Of a stretch of 64,000 bases of DNA, positions 19,366 through 28,620 are shown in pieces (the first letter of the stretch is position 1; each line of letters starts with the position of its first letter). A model generated the notes under the pieces. It saw only the letters and a list, made by a program, of their open reading frames with translations. It made no database searches and was not told where the DNA came from. This stretch comes from Actinomadura pelletieri DSM 43383 (GTDB taxonomy: Bacteria; Actinomycetota; Actinomycetes; Streptosporangiales; Streptosporangiaceae). The DNA lies in assembly GCF_003634705.1 (NCBI RefSeq), contig NZ_RBWU01000002.1, positions 62,001 to 126,000 of the forward strand. Direction: 5' to 3'. The position numbers were made by a program, and so were the translations under genes.

Positions 19366-19890
19366 ATGCCCCAGCCGACCAAGGGCGCCCGCCTCGGCAG
19401 CGGCCCCGCACACCAGCGCCTCATGCTCGCGAACCTGGCGACGGCGCTGTTCGAGCACGGCCGCATCACCACCACCGAGGCCAAGGCCCGGCGGCTGCGC
19501 CCGCTGGCGGAGAAGCTCATCACCAAGGCCAAGAAGGGCGACCTGCACAACCGTCGCCTGGTGGCCAGGACGATCCGCGACAAGTCGGTCCTGCACGAGC
19601 TCTTCACCGAGATCGCGCCGCGCTACGAGACCCGTCCGGGCGGCTACACCCGCATCACCAAGATCGGCCCGCGTAAGGGTGACGCCGCGCCGATGGCCGT
19701 GATCGAGCTGGTGCAGGAGGCGATGCCGGTGGCCTCGACCACCAAGGCCGCGCCGACCACCAAGGCCGCGCCGAAGGCGACCGAGGACGTGCCGCTCGAC
19801 AAGGCCGAGGACGCCGAGGCCACGGAGAGCGGGGCGGACGAGACCGCCGCCGACGCCAAGACCGACGCCGAGAGCGGCGACGCCAAGTAG
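19366..19890 (+). CDS. rplQ: 50S ribosomal protein L17 with acidic tail
   Basis: L17 (174 aa) lies near the tunnel exit. [31 protein letters not shown] is diagnostic. The conserved fold ends near residue 120; the remaining 50 or so residues start with two TTKAAP repeats and then become Asp/Glu/Ala-rich. The ATG at 19366 follows GAAAGGAAG; an upstream in-frame ATG is rejected on spacing. It closes the operon. Confidence 0.96.
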   Translation: MPQPTKGARLGSGPAHQRLMLANLATALFEHGRITTTEAKARRLRPLAEKLITKAKKGDLHNRRLVARTIRDKSVLHELFTEIAPRYETRPGGYTRITKIGPRKGDAAPMAVIELVQEAMPVASTTKAAPTTKAAPKATEDVPLDKAEDAEATESGADETAADAKTDAESGDAK

Positions 19891-19973
19891 GACTTCGGTC
19901 GCCGAGGGACTCGCCGCACGGGGTGATCAACCCCTTGGCTAATCCATTAATGGTCTAGGCCGACATGATGGAT

Positions 19974-20013
19974 AGGGCCCGCCGCCTGCCACGGGACGGC
20001 GGGCCCTCATCTT
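19974..20013 (+). terminator. Terminator of the alpha operon
   Basis: A perfect 11-bp stem (19974-19984 with 19997-20007, 12-nt loop) is followed by a short T-containing run. The T/A-rich stretch just before it (19939-19960) stands out from the surroundings. Confidence 0.8.
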
Positions 20014-20084
20014 TGCCAGACTTGATCGCATGGGCAGGTCAGGAGGACGACGATTCGCTGGAGAGCGTTTCAGGGGGGCACTCG

Positions 20085-21023
20085 ATGAGTGCTTCCCGGG
20101 AGAAGGCCGCGGTGCAGAAGGACAGCTCGGCTGACATGACCGCTCTGGTACGACTGCGGCTCGACATCTCCTACGACGGGTCGGACTTCGCGGGCTGGGC
20201 GAGGCAACCGAACCAGCGGACCGTCCAGGGGGTCATCGAGGACGCCCTGGCCCGGATGCTGCGCCTCGACCCGCCGCCGATGCTCACCGTCGCGGGCCGC
20301 ACGGACGCGGGCGTCCACGCGCGGGGGCAGGTCGCCCATCTGGTGGTGCCCGTCGCGGCCTACTCGGCGATCAACGGGACGATGCCGCGCCGTCTCGCCG
20401 GGCTGCTGCCGTCCGACGTGCGGGTGTGGCGCGTGTCCGTCGCGCCCGAGGGGTTCGACGCGCGGTTCTCGGCCCTGTCCCGCCGCTACGTGTACCGGGT
20501 GTGCGACAACCCGGTCGGCGTGGAGCCGTTGCGGCGCCACGACGTGCTGTGGCATCCGCGTCCGCTGAACCTGGACCGGATGAACGCGGCCGCGCGGCTG
20601 CTGCTCGGCGAGCAGGACTTCGCCGCGTACTGCCGCAAACGCGAGGGCGCGACGACGATCCGGGAGCTGCTCCGCTACGAGTGGGTTCGTGATGACATCG
20701 ACCCGCACCTGGCGTTCGCGACGGTGGAGGCGGACGCGTTCTGCCATTCGATGGTGCGTGCGCTGGTCGGCGCGCTGCTGATGGTCGGGGACGGGCGCCG
20801 CGAGATCGAGTGGCCCGCCGAGGTGCTCGCCGCCCGGGTCCGCGACTCGGGCGTGACCGTGGTGCCCGCGCACGGGCTGTCGCTGGAGGAGGTCCGTTAC
20901 CCGGACGACGACAGCCTCGCCAGACGCGCGCAGGAGACCCGGCGTGTCCGGACGCTGAACGCCGTCGCGGCGGCGGAGGCGGCGGCCGCGGCCGAGGAGG
21001 CGTCCCAGCAGGGTTCGGCCTGA
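20085..21023 (+). CDS. truA: tRNA pseudouridine(38-40) synthase TruA
   Basis: TruA (312 aa from this start) isomerises U38-U40 in tRNA anticodon arms. The catalytic Asp lies in [31 protein letters not shown] near the N-terminus and [13 protein letters not shown] near the end are family features. The frame stays open upstream through the terminator at 19974, so a start beyond it is required. The ATG at 20085 has a G-run 8 bases away; the ATG at 20136 is an alternative. It follows rplQ in many actinobacteria. Confidence 0.93.
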   Translation: MSASREKAAVQKDSSADMTALVRLRLDISYDGSDFAGWARQPNQRTVQGVIEDALARMLRLDPPPMLTVAGRTDAGVHARGQVAHLVVPVAAYSAINGTMPRRLAGLLPSDVRVWRVSVAPEGFDARFSALSRRYVYRVCDNPVGVEPLRRHDVLWHPRPLNLDRMNAAARLLLGEQDFAAYCRKREGATTIRELLRYEWVRDDIDPHLAFATVEADAFCHSMVRALVGALLMVGDGRREIEWPAEVLAARVRDSGVTVVPAHGLSLEEVRYPDDDSLARRAQETRRVRTLNAVAAAEAAAAAEEASQQGSA

Positions 21024-21032
21024 AAGACGAGA

Positions 21033-21066
21033 AACGGCCGCGAACCCGTGCGGGTTCGCGGCCGTT
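21033..21066. terminator. Bidirectional terminator
   Basis: A perfect 16-bp inverted repeat (21033-21048 with 21051-21066) lies between convergent truA and the minus-strand gene ending at 21079. It can serve both. Confidence 0.85.
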
Positions 21067-21078
21067 CGCCGTCCCGGT

Positions 21079-22560
21079 TCAGCCCTGGGTGCGGGCCACG
21101 ATCGGGCTGAGGTCGTAGTCGAGGAACTGCTGGGCGACCTGCTTGATCATCGGATCGCCGGGCTCGGCCTTCTTGCCGTCCGCCCGCTGCACATAGGCGT
21201 AGGCGACATACCGGCCGCGGAAGGTGGCGGCGGCGTAACCGCCCGCCCGGTCGAGGTCGGGGGCGTTCTTGCCGCCGAGACCGCGGAACCACTCGTACTT
21301 GGCGGGGTCGCCCGCCTTGCTGATCGTGATCGCGGCCTCCCTGGTCGGCATCACCGCGATGCCGGAGGTGACGGCGAGATTCCGCTCCCGGTCGATGAAC
21401 GTGGCGCGGACGATCTTGCGGCACTGCGCACGTTCCAGGGCCTCGAGCATCGAGCCCCTGGCCGCGTACGACACGTCGCGGTTCAGTGACCAGCGTTCAC
21501 GGGTGTAGGTGCGGCCGCCGAGGGTGATGGTCTCGGTGGGGAAGACGTCCCGGAACGCCAGGTCCTTGGTGTCGGTCTTCTCGTCGCTGATGTCCACGGG
21601 CGTGGACGTGGGGGCCGGGGCGGGCTGTGTCGCGACCGGGGGCCGCATGTCCTCGCCCTTGTCGTCCTGGTCCTTGCCGGAACCCGTCCCGCCGAGGATG
21701 AACAGGGCGATGGTCGCGGTGAGGATCACGGCCGCGCTGGCGCCGATCAGCCGCGGCCGTCCGCGTTCGCCGCCGAGGTCGAACCGCCGGGGCAGGGTGG
21801 GCGGGAGGGTGTCGATCGGCAGGCCGCCCTCGGCATGGAAGGTCGGTGTGTTGGCGGGGAGGGCTTCGGCGGGCGCCGCGTCCTTGTCGGCGGTCGCCGA
21901 GTTCGGAAACGCTCCGCTGCCGGTGGGCGGTGTGACGCCGGGCGGCAGGATCGCGTCCGGCACGAGCACGGGCGAGAGGGCGGCGGATGTCGCGTCCTCC
22001 GCCTCCCTGGCCTTCTGGAACGCGGAGGGCGCCTCGGATGGCTGGTCCACGACGTCCACGACGGTCTCCTTCACTTCGGGGGCGTCCTCGTCCGGGCCGA
22101 CGGCCGGGATGCCGTCCGGGTCGGTGTCACCGGACACGAAAGGACGTTTGACGATCGGCTCCGCGGGCACCGCGCGGCGGGAGTCGACGTTCGGGACGCC
22201 GACTCCGGCGACGAGCGTCCCCGGCGGGACGGCGTCGGTCGTCTCCGGGTCGTCCGGACGTTCGCCGGCGGTCTCGGCGCCGACGACGATCTCGTCACCC
22301 TCGTCCGCCTCGTCCGCCGGGACCTGCCGGTCGGAACGGTCCGCCTCGACGTCCGTGTCCGCCGTTTCGGTCGTCTCGGCCGCCCACCAGGGGGCCTCCA
22401 AGCCGAAGGCGGCCGGCTTGAAGGGGGAGGCGGGAGACGCGTCGGCGGGCGGCGCGTCGACCGGGGGGACCGCGCCGAAGGCGGGCGGCACCGACCCGGC
22501 GGGGACGTCGCACGTCCCCGCCGAGTCGGTGGACTCCCGGGTGTCTCTAGGTCCAGACAT
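21079..22560 (-). CDS. Membrane-anchored protein of unknown function (paralog A)
   Basis: This 493-aa protein has a long, acidic, low-complexity cytoplasmic part (1-265), one transmembrane helix (about 268-292) and an outward domain of about 170 residues. That domain matches the C-terminal part of the next gene (22585-23919): both share an RAT(F/Y)...SG segment, a cysteine pair region, RG(R/H)Y and VQRxDGKK. Proline/threonine linkers flank the helix. No named family is recognised. The start lacks a ribosome-binding site; a TACCCT box 8 bases upstream would make it leaderless. Confidence 0.8.
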   Translation of the reverse strand: MSGPRDTRESTDSAGTCDVPAGSVPPAFGAVPPVDAPPADASPASPFKPAAFGLEAPWWAAETTETADTDVEADRSDRQVPADEADEGDEIVVGAETAGERPDDPETTDAVPPGTLVAGVGVPNVDSRRAVPAEPIVKRPFVSGDTDPDGIPAVGPDEDAPEVKETVVDVVDQPSEAPSAFQKAREAEDATSAALSPVLVPDAILPPGVTPPTGSGAFPNSATADKDAAPAEALPANTPTFHAEGGLPIDTLPPTLPRRFDLGGERGRPRLIGASAAVILTATIALFILGGTGSGKDQDDKGEDMRPPVATQPAPAPTSTPVDISDEKTDTKDLAFRDVFPTETITLGGRTYTRERWSLNRDVSYAARGSMLEALERAQCRKIVRATFIDRERNLAVTSGIAVMPTREAAITISKAGDPAKYEWFRGLGGKNAPDLDRAGGYAAATFRGRYVAYAYVQRADGKKAEPGDPMIKQVAQQFLDYDLSPIVARTQG

Positions 22561-22584
22561 AAGCAGAGAGGGTATTCGTACAGG

Positions 22585-23919
22585 TCAGTTTTGGAGGGGT
22601 TTGCCTTCGGTTTCCCTGTAGTGCAGGGCCAGTGCCAGATTGCTGCTCTTCACCAGTTGCGTCCCGAAGACACGGACGGCGGCGTGGTACTTCGTGGCGA
22701 TCTTCTTGCCGTCGGGTCGCTGAACCCACGTCATCACCAGGTAGTGGCCGCGCGCCTCGGAGGTGCCGAGCGCCTCGCCTTTGCCGTTGGTCTTGGAGAC
22801 GCCCTTGCCGGGCAGCGCCACGAGGAACGCGTCCTTGTCGGCGGCGGCCTTGACGGCCAGTTCGGCCGCTTCCTCGGTCTCCAGGTTGAACACGCCGACC
22901 GTCCCGATGAGGGAGCCGCTGGTGAGGGCGTAGGTGGCCCGCAGCGCCTGCGTGCAGCCGCCCTTCTTGAGGGCCTTCTCCAGTTTCGCCCCGCCGACGA
23001 AGGCGGCGCAACTCTTCGTCTGGTTCGCGGCCGTCCGCACGTACCTGTGCTTGCCGACCTTGAACTTCCCGTTGCCGAAGGCCTCCTTGAGCGTCAGCGG
23101 CTTCGGGTCGGTCGTGCGGCTCTGGAGCTTCACCGGCTCCAGAACGGGCTGTGTCGGGCTCGGCGCCGGCTGCGGCTGCTGCGGCGTGGTCTTGGCCGGT
23201 GTCGCGGTCTTCTTCGACTTGGAGTCGTCCGACAGGGCGGACGACGCCACGACGCCACCGCCGATGAGAAGAATCCCGGCGACGACGGCGCCACCGATGA
23301 CCAGCGGCAGGTTGCGGCGCCGCCCGGTCGGCGGCGGTCCGCTCGACGGCATCGTCGGCCCGTCCGCGGGAGGCCCGTAGGGGTCCGCTCCCTGCCCGCC
23401 CGTACCGAACTGACTCGGCGGGGAGAAGGCGGCCGCGTCCCCGGCCGGGGACTCGTCGCCCCACGGAGGAGCCTGGTCCGCGGGCGCGCCGAAGGGGGGC
23501 GCGCCGAACGTCTCGCCACCCCCCGGCCCGGCACCGAACGACTCGTTCCTGAAGGACTCGTTCCCGAACGACCCGTTGGGGGACGCCTCGGTTCCGAACG
23601 CCTCGTTCCCGAACGTCTCGTTACCGCCCGTCCCGGCACCGAACGACTGACCACCGAACGGCTCGGCGCCGGTCGACTCGGCTCCGAACGGGTCGGCGCC
23701 GAACGACTGGGGGCCGGTCGAGTCGGCGCCGAACGGCTGGGAGCCGGGCGGCGTCGGGCCGAAGTCCTCGCCGCCCGGGGAGTAGGGGGGTGTGAAGGAG
23801 GTCTCGTCGTTGTCGGGGCCGTACGGTGGCGCTTCGGCTCCGGGGCCGTACGGCGGGGGTGGCGGCTGATGGTGTGGGGGCCGGCCGCCAGGCTTGCCTT
23901 GATCGCCCGGATAACCCAT
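22585..23919 (-). CDS. Membrane-anchored protein with FG-rich N-terminus (paralog B)
   Basis: This 444-aa protein starts with a Pro/Gly/Tyr-rich region, then about 14 Phe-Gly dipeptides between residues 53 and 145 (units such as ESFGA and ETFGN). A transmembrane helix lies at about 205-231, a Pro/Gln/Thr linker follows, and the C-terminal outward domain (about 270-444) is paralogous to that of the gene at 21079. It lies 24 bases upstream of that gene on the same strand, so they probably form an operon. Function unknown; an envelope role is suggested by topology only. Confidence 0.8.
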   Translation of the reverse strand: MGYPGDQGKPGGRPPHHQPPPPPYGPGAEAPPYGPDNDETSFTPPYSPGGEDFGPTPPGSQPFGADSTGPQSFGADPFGAESTGAEPFGGQSFGAGTGGNETFGNEAFGTEASPNGSFGNESFRNESFGAGPGGGETFGAPPFGAPADQAPPWGDESPAGDAAAFSPPSQFGTGGQGADPYGPPADGPTMPSSGPPPTGRRRNLPLVIGGAVVAGILLIGGGVVASSALSDDSKSKKTATPAKTTPQQPQPAPSPTQPVLEPVKLQSRTTDPKPLTLKEAFGNGKFKVGKHRYVRTAANQTKSCAAFVGGAKLEKALKKGGCTQALRATYALTSGSLIGTVGVFNLETEEAAELAVKAAADKDAFLVALPGKGVSKTNGKGEALGTSEARGHYLVMTWVQRPDGKKIATKYHAAVRVFGTQLVKSSNLALALHYRETEGKPLQN

Positions 23920-24049
23920 GGCTTGGACCTTACCGTTCCTCGTTCAGGGTTCTGGACCTTCGAGACACCCACCATGACATGGGGGTGAACCGGACGCCGG
24001 TGCTTTCGTGAAGGTCAGGAGCCGGGACCGGAGCCGATCGTTCGATGGA

Positions 24050-25108
24050 TCACTTCCAGCCGAAGTCCTGTGTCCACAGCGGGCCGCCGGAGCCGGACGC
24101 CCTGCCGACGCCGATGGCGCGCAGGTCGCAGTTCAGGATGTTGGCGCGGTGACCCGGGCTGTCCATCCATCCCTTCATGACGGCCTCGGCGGTCGCGTAG
24201 CCCTTGGCGATGTTCTCCGCGCCGGGGCTCGAGTAACCGGCGGCCTCCATCCGCTTCCACGGGCTGTCGCCGTTGCGGGACGTGTGGTCGAAGTAGCCGT
24301 TGGCGGCCATGTCGGCGGAGTGGCGGCGGGCCGCGGTGACGAGCCGCTCGTCGACGCGCAGGGGCTTGCAGCCCTCCTTGGCGCGCTCGGCGTTGGTGAG
24401 CGCCACCACGGCCGCCTCGGCGGCGGACCCGCCCGCGGAACCGTCCGGCGAGCCGCCGCGCGTGCGGGCTCCGCTCGTCGTGGGCGGCCTGTCGGGCTCG
24501 GTCGACTTCTTCGGCGGGTTGCCGGGGGCGCGCATCGGCTTCAGTGGCGGCGTCGGCGCGTCGGCGGTCGGCGGGCGACCGGCCTCGTCCCCGCGCTTGC
24601 GCGGCTTGCCGTCGCCGTCGTCGCCCCCGTCGGGGGTCCCGGGCTCGGTCGAGGTCTCGGTCTGCGGTCCGGGCTGCGGGTCGCCGGACGGCTGAGTCTT
24701 CGGCCCGGACGCGGTGGTCCGCTCCTGCCGCAGCTCGGGCAGGACGAGCCGGTCGACCGCGATGCCGGTACCGACGGCGAGAGCGGACGCGGTGACCGCC
24801 ACGACGATGCCGGTCACACCCTTCGACCTGGACCGTTTGTGTTCGTCGTCCGATCGCCTACGCCCTCCGGGCGGAGGGCCGGTGGGGGGCTTGGGACGGC
24901 GTCGGCCACTGGCGACGAGGGTGTCGCGATGGGGGGAGGTTCCGCGCGGGGCGGCGTCACGAGGTGCGGCGCCGGACGGCCCGTTTCGGGTCCGGCGGCG
25001 GTTGGCGGGGTCACCTGGTCTGCGGGGGGTGGACAGCGGGGGCTCCCGGGTGCGGGTCGGAACATACCGACGTGGACCGGTCGCCCGGCACAATATCCCC
25101 CTATACAC
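24050..25108 (-). CDS. Membrane-anchored CAP-domain (SCP/PR1-like) protein
   Basis: This 352-aa protein has a basic, Pro/Arg-rich N-terminus, a transmembrane segment at about 97-120, a Pro/Thr-rich spacer and a CAP domain (about 230-352). Domain motifs include LTNAERAKEGC, HSADMAANGYFDHTS, GENIAKGY and MDSPGHRANIL, with the expected His and Glu residues. CAP proteins of bacteria are extracellular and functionally diverse. The GTG at 25108 is the outermost start; a later one is possible because the N-terminal 60 residues are low-complexity. Confidence 0.85.
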   Translation of the reverse strand: MYRGILCRATGPRRYVPTRTREPPLSTPRRPGDPANRRRTRNGPSGAAPRDAAPRGTSPHRDTLVASGRRRPKPPTGPPPGGRRRSDDEHKRSRSKGVTGIVVAVTASALAVGTGIAVDRLVLPELRQERTTASGPKTQPSGDPQPGPQTETSTEPGTPDGGDDGDGKPRKRGDEAGRPPTADAPTPPLKPMRAPGNPPKKSTEPDRPPTTSGARTRGGSPDGSAGGSAAEAAVVALTNAERAKEGCKPLRVDERLVTAARRHSADMAANGYFDHTSRNGDSPWKRMEAAGYSSPGAENIAKGYATAEAVMKGWMDSPGHRANILNCDLRAIGVGRASGSGGPLWTQDFGWK

Positions 25109-25236
25109 CCCTTGTTACGGAGATCGCGCAAAAAAGATCAACACCACTACTCCATGTAACACAATTGCCGCTGACTGTTCACCAAAGCGCGATAAAGCGG
25201 ACCGGCGACCGCCCTCGGCCACGACCGCGCCTCGTT

Positions 25237-25266
25237 TTGACCCTGGGGTGCGAGGCCGAGTATTCT
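25237..25266 (+). promoter_or_regulatory. Promoter of rplM-rpsI
   Basis: TTGACC (25237-25242) and TATTCT (25261-25266) with an 18-bp spacer form one of the best promoters in the window. Transcription from about 25273 gives a leader of about 229 nt. Within it CCGGTGC/GCACCGG arms (about 25329-25375) enclose an inner GCCCAC/GTGGGC hairpin, so the leader is structured. The rest of 25109-25501 is AT-richer near 25090-25190 and contains no convincing ORF. Confidence 0.65.
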
Positions 25267-25501
25267 GCCTGTTTGTTGTATGCGTCGTTGTCCGCGGACG
25301 GCGGGCTGGAGTCGACGTGACGACGTGCCGGTGCACCCCTGACGTGCTCGCGCCCACGGCGTGGGCACCGGTTCCGGGTCCCGGCATCCCGGAGCGCCAG
25401 GTCGGACGATCCTTCGATCGGCGCAAGCAGGATTCCGCTGACGGCGCTCGTCCGTGAGGGCGAGTGAGGATCGAAACGACGAGAAACGAAGGCCTACGAC
25501 C

Positions 25502-25954
25502 GTGCGCACGTACACCCCAAAGCCCGCTGACATCCAGCGTCAGTGGTACGTCATCGACGCGACCGATGTCGTGTTGGGTCGTCTCGCCAGCCAGGTCGCG
25601 CAGCTGCTTCGAGGCAAGCACAAGCCGATCTACGCGCCGCACCTCGACACCGGTGACTTCGTCGTCATCGTGAACGCCGAGAAGGTGGCGCTGTCCGGCA
25701 ACAAGCTGGAGCAGAAGAGGGCCTACCGGCACTCCGGCTACCCGGGCGGGCTGCGCTCGGTGACCTACGCCGACCTGCTTGCCAAGCACCCCGAGCGGGC
25801 CGTCGAGAAGGCGATCAAGGGCATGCTGCCCAAGAACTCCCTCGGCCGGAAGATGTTCGGCAAGGTGAAGGTCTACGCCGGGCCGGACCACCCGCACCAG
25901 GCGCAGAAGCCGGAGCCGTTCGAGATCACCCAGATCAGCCAGACGCAGAAGTGA
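25502..25954 (+). CDS. rplM: 50S ribosomal protein L13
   Basis: L13 (150 aa) is an early 50S assembly protein. [19 protein letters not shown] is the standard actinobacterial start, using GTG at 25502. [18 protein letters not shown] and [14 protein letters not shown] are conserved. An upstream in-frame ATG (25454) is rejected because it adds a non-conserved segment. L13 controls its own operon in several bacteria, which fits the long leader. Confidence 0.97.
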   Translation: MRTYTPKPADIQRQWYVIDATDVVLGRLASQVAQLLRGKHKPIYAPHLDTGDFVVIVNAEKVALSGNKLEQKRAYRHSGYPGGLRSVTYADLLAKHPERAVEKAIKGMLPKNSLGRKMFGKVKVYAGPDHPHQAQKPEPFEITQISQTQK

Positions 25955-26054
25955 CGCCCGCGCACGGCCCGTCCGTGCGCACCCATGAACCGTGGCCGCC
26001 GGGGCACCCGTGAAACGGGCCCGCCGCCCTGGCCAGAACACCCCAAGGAGATCC

Positions 26055-26558
26055 GTGGACGAGACCACCGAGCCGAGCGTCGAGCTCGACTCCTACGAGG
26101 ACGCACCGTCCGAGTACAGCACCGAGACCCCCGAGACGGCCGGTGAGAGCTACCTCGGCAAGCCGGTCGCGACCGGCCCCGCCGCCGGTACCGGCCGCCG
26201 CAAGCAGGCCATCGCGCGGGTCCGCATCGTCCCCGGCAGCGGCAAGTGGAAGATCAACGGCCGCACCCTGGACCAGTACTTCCCGAACAAGGTCCACCAG
26301 CAGATCGTGAACGAGCCGTTCGTGCTGCTGGGCCTGGAGGGCCAGTTCGACGTGCTCGCGCGCGTGAACGGCGGCGGCACCACCGGCCAGGCCGGCGCGC
26401 TCCGCCTCGGCATCTCCCGCGCGCTCCAGTTCAGCAACATCGAGCACCGCCCCGCGCTGAAGAAGGCGGGCTTCCTCACCCGCGACGCGCGGGTGCCGGA
26501 GCGCAAGAAGGCAGGCCTCAAGAAGGCCCGCAAGGCTCCCCAGTACAGCAAGCGCTGA
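26055..26558 (+). CDS. rpsI: 30S ribosomal protein S9 with acidic N-terminal extension
   Basis: S9 (167 aa) reaches the P site with its C-terminal tail, here [22 protein letters not shown] opens the conserved fold, and [13 protein letters not shown] is typical. The GTG at 26055 has AAGGAG five bases upstream. About 45 residues before the fold form an acidic Ser/Thr/Glu-rich extension; short forms of S9 lack it. Confidence 0.96.
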   Translation: MDETTEPSVELDSYEDAPSEYSTETPETAGESYLGKPVATGPAAGTGRRKQAIARVRIVPGSGKWKINGRTLDQYFPNKVHQQIVNEPFVLLGLEGQFDVLARVNGGGTTGQAGALRLGISRALQFSNIEHRPALKKAGFLTRDARVPERKKAGLKKARKAPQYSKR

Positions 26559-26560
26559 TT

Positions 26561-26585
26561 TTCCGGGGGGGGCGACCCCCTGGAA
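26561..26585 (+). terminator. Hairpin 1 after rpsI
   Basis: TTCC plus a G-run pairs with a C-run, bulged T and GGAA (26561-26585), starting two bases after rpsI. It probably terminates rplM-rpsI and is the first of four related hairpins. Confidence 0.65.
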
Positions 26586-26957
26586 CCCCGCTCCGACACA
26601 GGCGACCGACGACGCCGCCGCGATTCCTCATCCTGCGCATCTCGCACGGCGTCGCCACGGTCGCCTGTGTTGGTTCAGGGGAACCCCTGAACTCCCGCCC
26701 CACCACAGCCACCCCTCACACCACCACCACGCTTCACGCGGTGCCGCCACGGTCGCGGAACCACTCCAAGGGGCAACCCTCTTGGAATCCCCTGGCTTCT
26801 GTTGGGCGCACAGCGCCGTTGCGGTCCCTGCCTTGGTCTCGGGCGGCGACCTCTGCGGCTCCGTCACGACGCTGGGGGTGCTCACGCCATCGCCGCGGTT
26901 CGCGTGGCGTTGCGGGGCGCGGTTTCGGTCCAGGGAGGTGACCCTCTGGATCCCGGT
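26561..26957 (+). repeat. Array of four diverged hairpin repeats
   Basis: The 678-bp gap 26559-27236 has no gene. It carries four hairpins of one family, TCCAGGG...CCCTCTGGA: 26561-26585, 26673-26692, 26765-26786 and 26927-26952. Three share a bulged T at the same place. Flanking sequence also repeats (CGCCACGGTCGC before hairpins 2 and 3; a GTGCTCACGCCAT block near 26878 and again near 27040). A 13-bp arm at 26596-26608 pairs with 26658-26670, enclosing a second stem. Confidence 0.7.
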
Positions 26958-27161
26958 CATGAGGCAGGCGATCCTCATGCCGCTGTTGCGGTCCCGTGCG
27001 GGTCTGGGGCGACCGCTGAGGTTCCGTCACGATGCCGGCGGTGCTCACGCCATTGTTGGGGTCGCCCGTGTTGGGGGTGGGCCTTACTTGTTCGGGCGGC
27101 CACGTTGGGACGGGCATCGTGGGGTGTGGGGGGTTTGTATGGTCGGTGCCCACTAGATTTG

Positions 27162-27215
27162 ACCGCGCGGAGCGGACCGGGGTTCGTCCCTCGGGAGCCG
27201 TCCGCGCGGTTTTTT
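27162..27215 (+). terminator. Intrinsic terminator or attenuator just before glmM
   Basis: A perfect 10-bp stem (27162-27171 with 27201-27210) encloses a smaller hairpin and is followed by six T. It ends only 22 bases before the glmM start codon. A TAGATT -10-like box lies at 27154-27159. Transcripts starting upstream must pass this structure, so it either insulates glmM or regulates it. Confidence 0.75.
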
Positions 27216-27236
27216 CGTCATTTCGGGAGTTGAACT

Positions 27237-28580
27237 GTGGCTCGTCTGTTCGGGACCGATGGTGTGCGGGGGCTCGCCAACCGTGAGTTGACCGCACCGC
27301 TCGTCATGGATCTGTCCGTCGCCGCGGCGCGGGTCCTGGGCGAGCAGGGCGCGTTCAAGGGACATCGGCCGCTGGCGGTGGTCGGGCGCGACCCGCGGGC
27401 CTCCGGCGAGTTCCTTGAGGCGGCCGTGGTCGCGGGCCTCGCCAGTAGTGGGGTGGACGTGCTGCGCCTCGGTGTCCTGCCGACGCCCGCCGTCGCGCAT
27501 CTGACGCACGAACTGGACGCCGACCTCGGTGTGATGCTGTCGGCCTCGCACAACCCGGCGCCCGACAACGGCATCAAGTTCTTCGACCGCAGCGGCTACA
27601 AGCTTCCCGACGAGCTGGAGGACAGGGTCGAGGCGCGGCTCGGTGAGCCGTGGGACCCGCCGGTCGGTTCCGGTGTCGGACGGGTCCGCGAGGCGCACGG
27701 CGCCGTCGAGCAGTACGTGGCGCATCTGCTGTCGACCGTCCCGGTGTCGCTGGACGGTCTGCGCGTCGTCGTCGACTGCGCGAACGGCGCGTCCAGCGAT
27801 GTGGCGCCGGAGGCGCTGCGCCGGGCGGGAGCCGAGGTGTTCACGATCGGGACGGCCCCGGACGGGCTGAACATCAACCTGGGCTGCGGCTCGACGCATC
27901 TGGAGGCGTTGCAGCAGGCCGTCCTGGACTACGGCGCGGACGCGGGCATCGCCAACGACGGTGACGCCGACCGGTGTCTTGCGGTCACCGCGTCCGGGGA
28001 GATCGTGGACGGTGACCAGATCATGGCGATCCTGGCGCTCGATCTGCAGAAGTCGGGCGAGCTGACCGCCGACACCGTCGTCGCGACCGTGATGTCGAAC
28101 CTCGGGTTCAAGCTCGCGATGCGGGACGCGGGCATCAACGTCGTGGAGACCGCGGTCGGTGACCGGTACGTCCTGGAGGCGATGAAGGAGGGCGGGTTCG
28201 GGTTCGGCGGCGAACAGTCCGGCCATGTCATCATGCTTGACCACGCGACGACGGGCGACGGTGTCCTGACGGGCCTGCACCTGCTCGCCGCGATGGTGCG
28301 CAGCGGCAGCCCCCTGGACGACCTGACGAAGGTGATGACGCGGCTGCCGCAGGTGCTCATCAACGTCGAGGGCGTCGACAAGAACCGGGCCGAGACGTCG
28401 CCGGAGCTGGCCATGGCCGTATCCGTCGCCGAGAACGACCTCGGTGACACCGGGCGGGTGCTGATCCGGCCGAGCGGCACCGAGCCGATCGTCCGCGTGA
28501 TGGTCGAGGCGGCGTCGGAGGACCAGGCCCAGTCGGTCGCCGAGCAGCTCGCCGACGTCGTGCGGTCCGCCCTCACCTAA
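27237..28580 (+). CDS. glmM: Phosphoglucosamine mutase
   Basis: GlmM (447 aa) converts glucosamine-6-phosphate to glucosamine-1-phosphate for UDP-GlcNAc and peptidoglycan. The start is GTG, giving [12 protein letters not shown]. The active-site Ser (about residue 104) lies in SASHNP, the Mg site in DGDADRC, the sugar loop in FGGEQSGH and the phosphate loop in [17 protein letters not shown] lies about 9 bases upstream. Position after rplM-rpsI is typical in actinobacteria. Its product pathway links with glmS at 36198. Confidence 0.97.
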   Translation: MARLFGTDGVRGLANRELTAPLVMDLSVAAARVLGEQGAFKGHRPLAVVGRDPRASGEFLEAAVVAGLASSGVDVLRLGVLPTPAVAHLTHELDADLGVMLSASHNPAPDNGIKFFDRSGYKLPDELEDRVEARLGEPWDPPVGSGVGRVREAHGAVEQYVAHLLSTVPVSLDGLRVVVDCANGASSDVAPEALRRAGAEVFTIGTAPDGLNINLGCGSTHLEALQQAVLDYGADAGIANDGDADRCLAVTASGEIVDGDQIMAILALDLQKSGELTADTVVATVMSNLGFKLAMRDAGINVVETAVGDRYVLEAMKEGGFGFGGEQSGHVIMLDHATTGDGVLTGLHLLAAMVRSGSPLDDLTKVMTRLPQVLINVEGVDKNRAETSPELAMAVSVAENDLGDTGRVLIRPSGTEPIVRVMVEAASEDQAQSVAEQLADVVRSALT

Positions 28581-28587
28581 AGGCGCG

Positions 28588-28619
28588 CCCGGCCGGGGAG
28601 GCGAGCCTCCCCGGCCGGG
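28588..28619. terminator. Bidirectional terminator after glmM
   Basis: A perfect 15-bp stem (28588-28602 with 28605-28619) sits between convergent glmM and the nuclease gene ending at 28621. Confidence 0.85.
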
Positions 28620-28620
28620 T

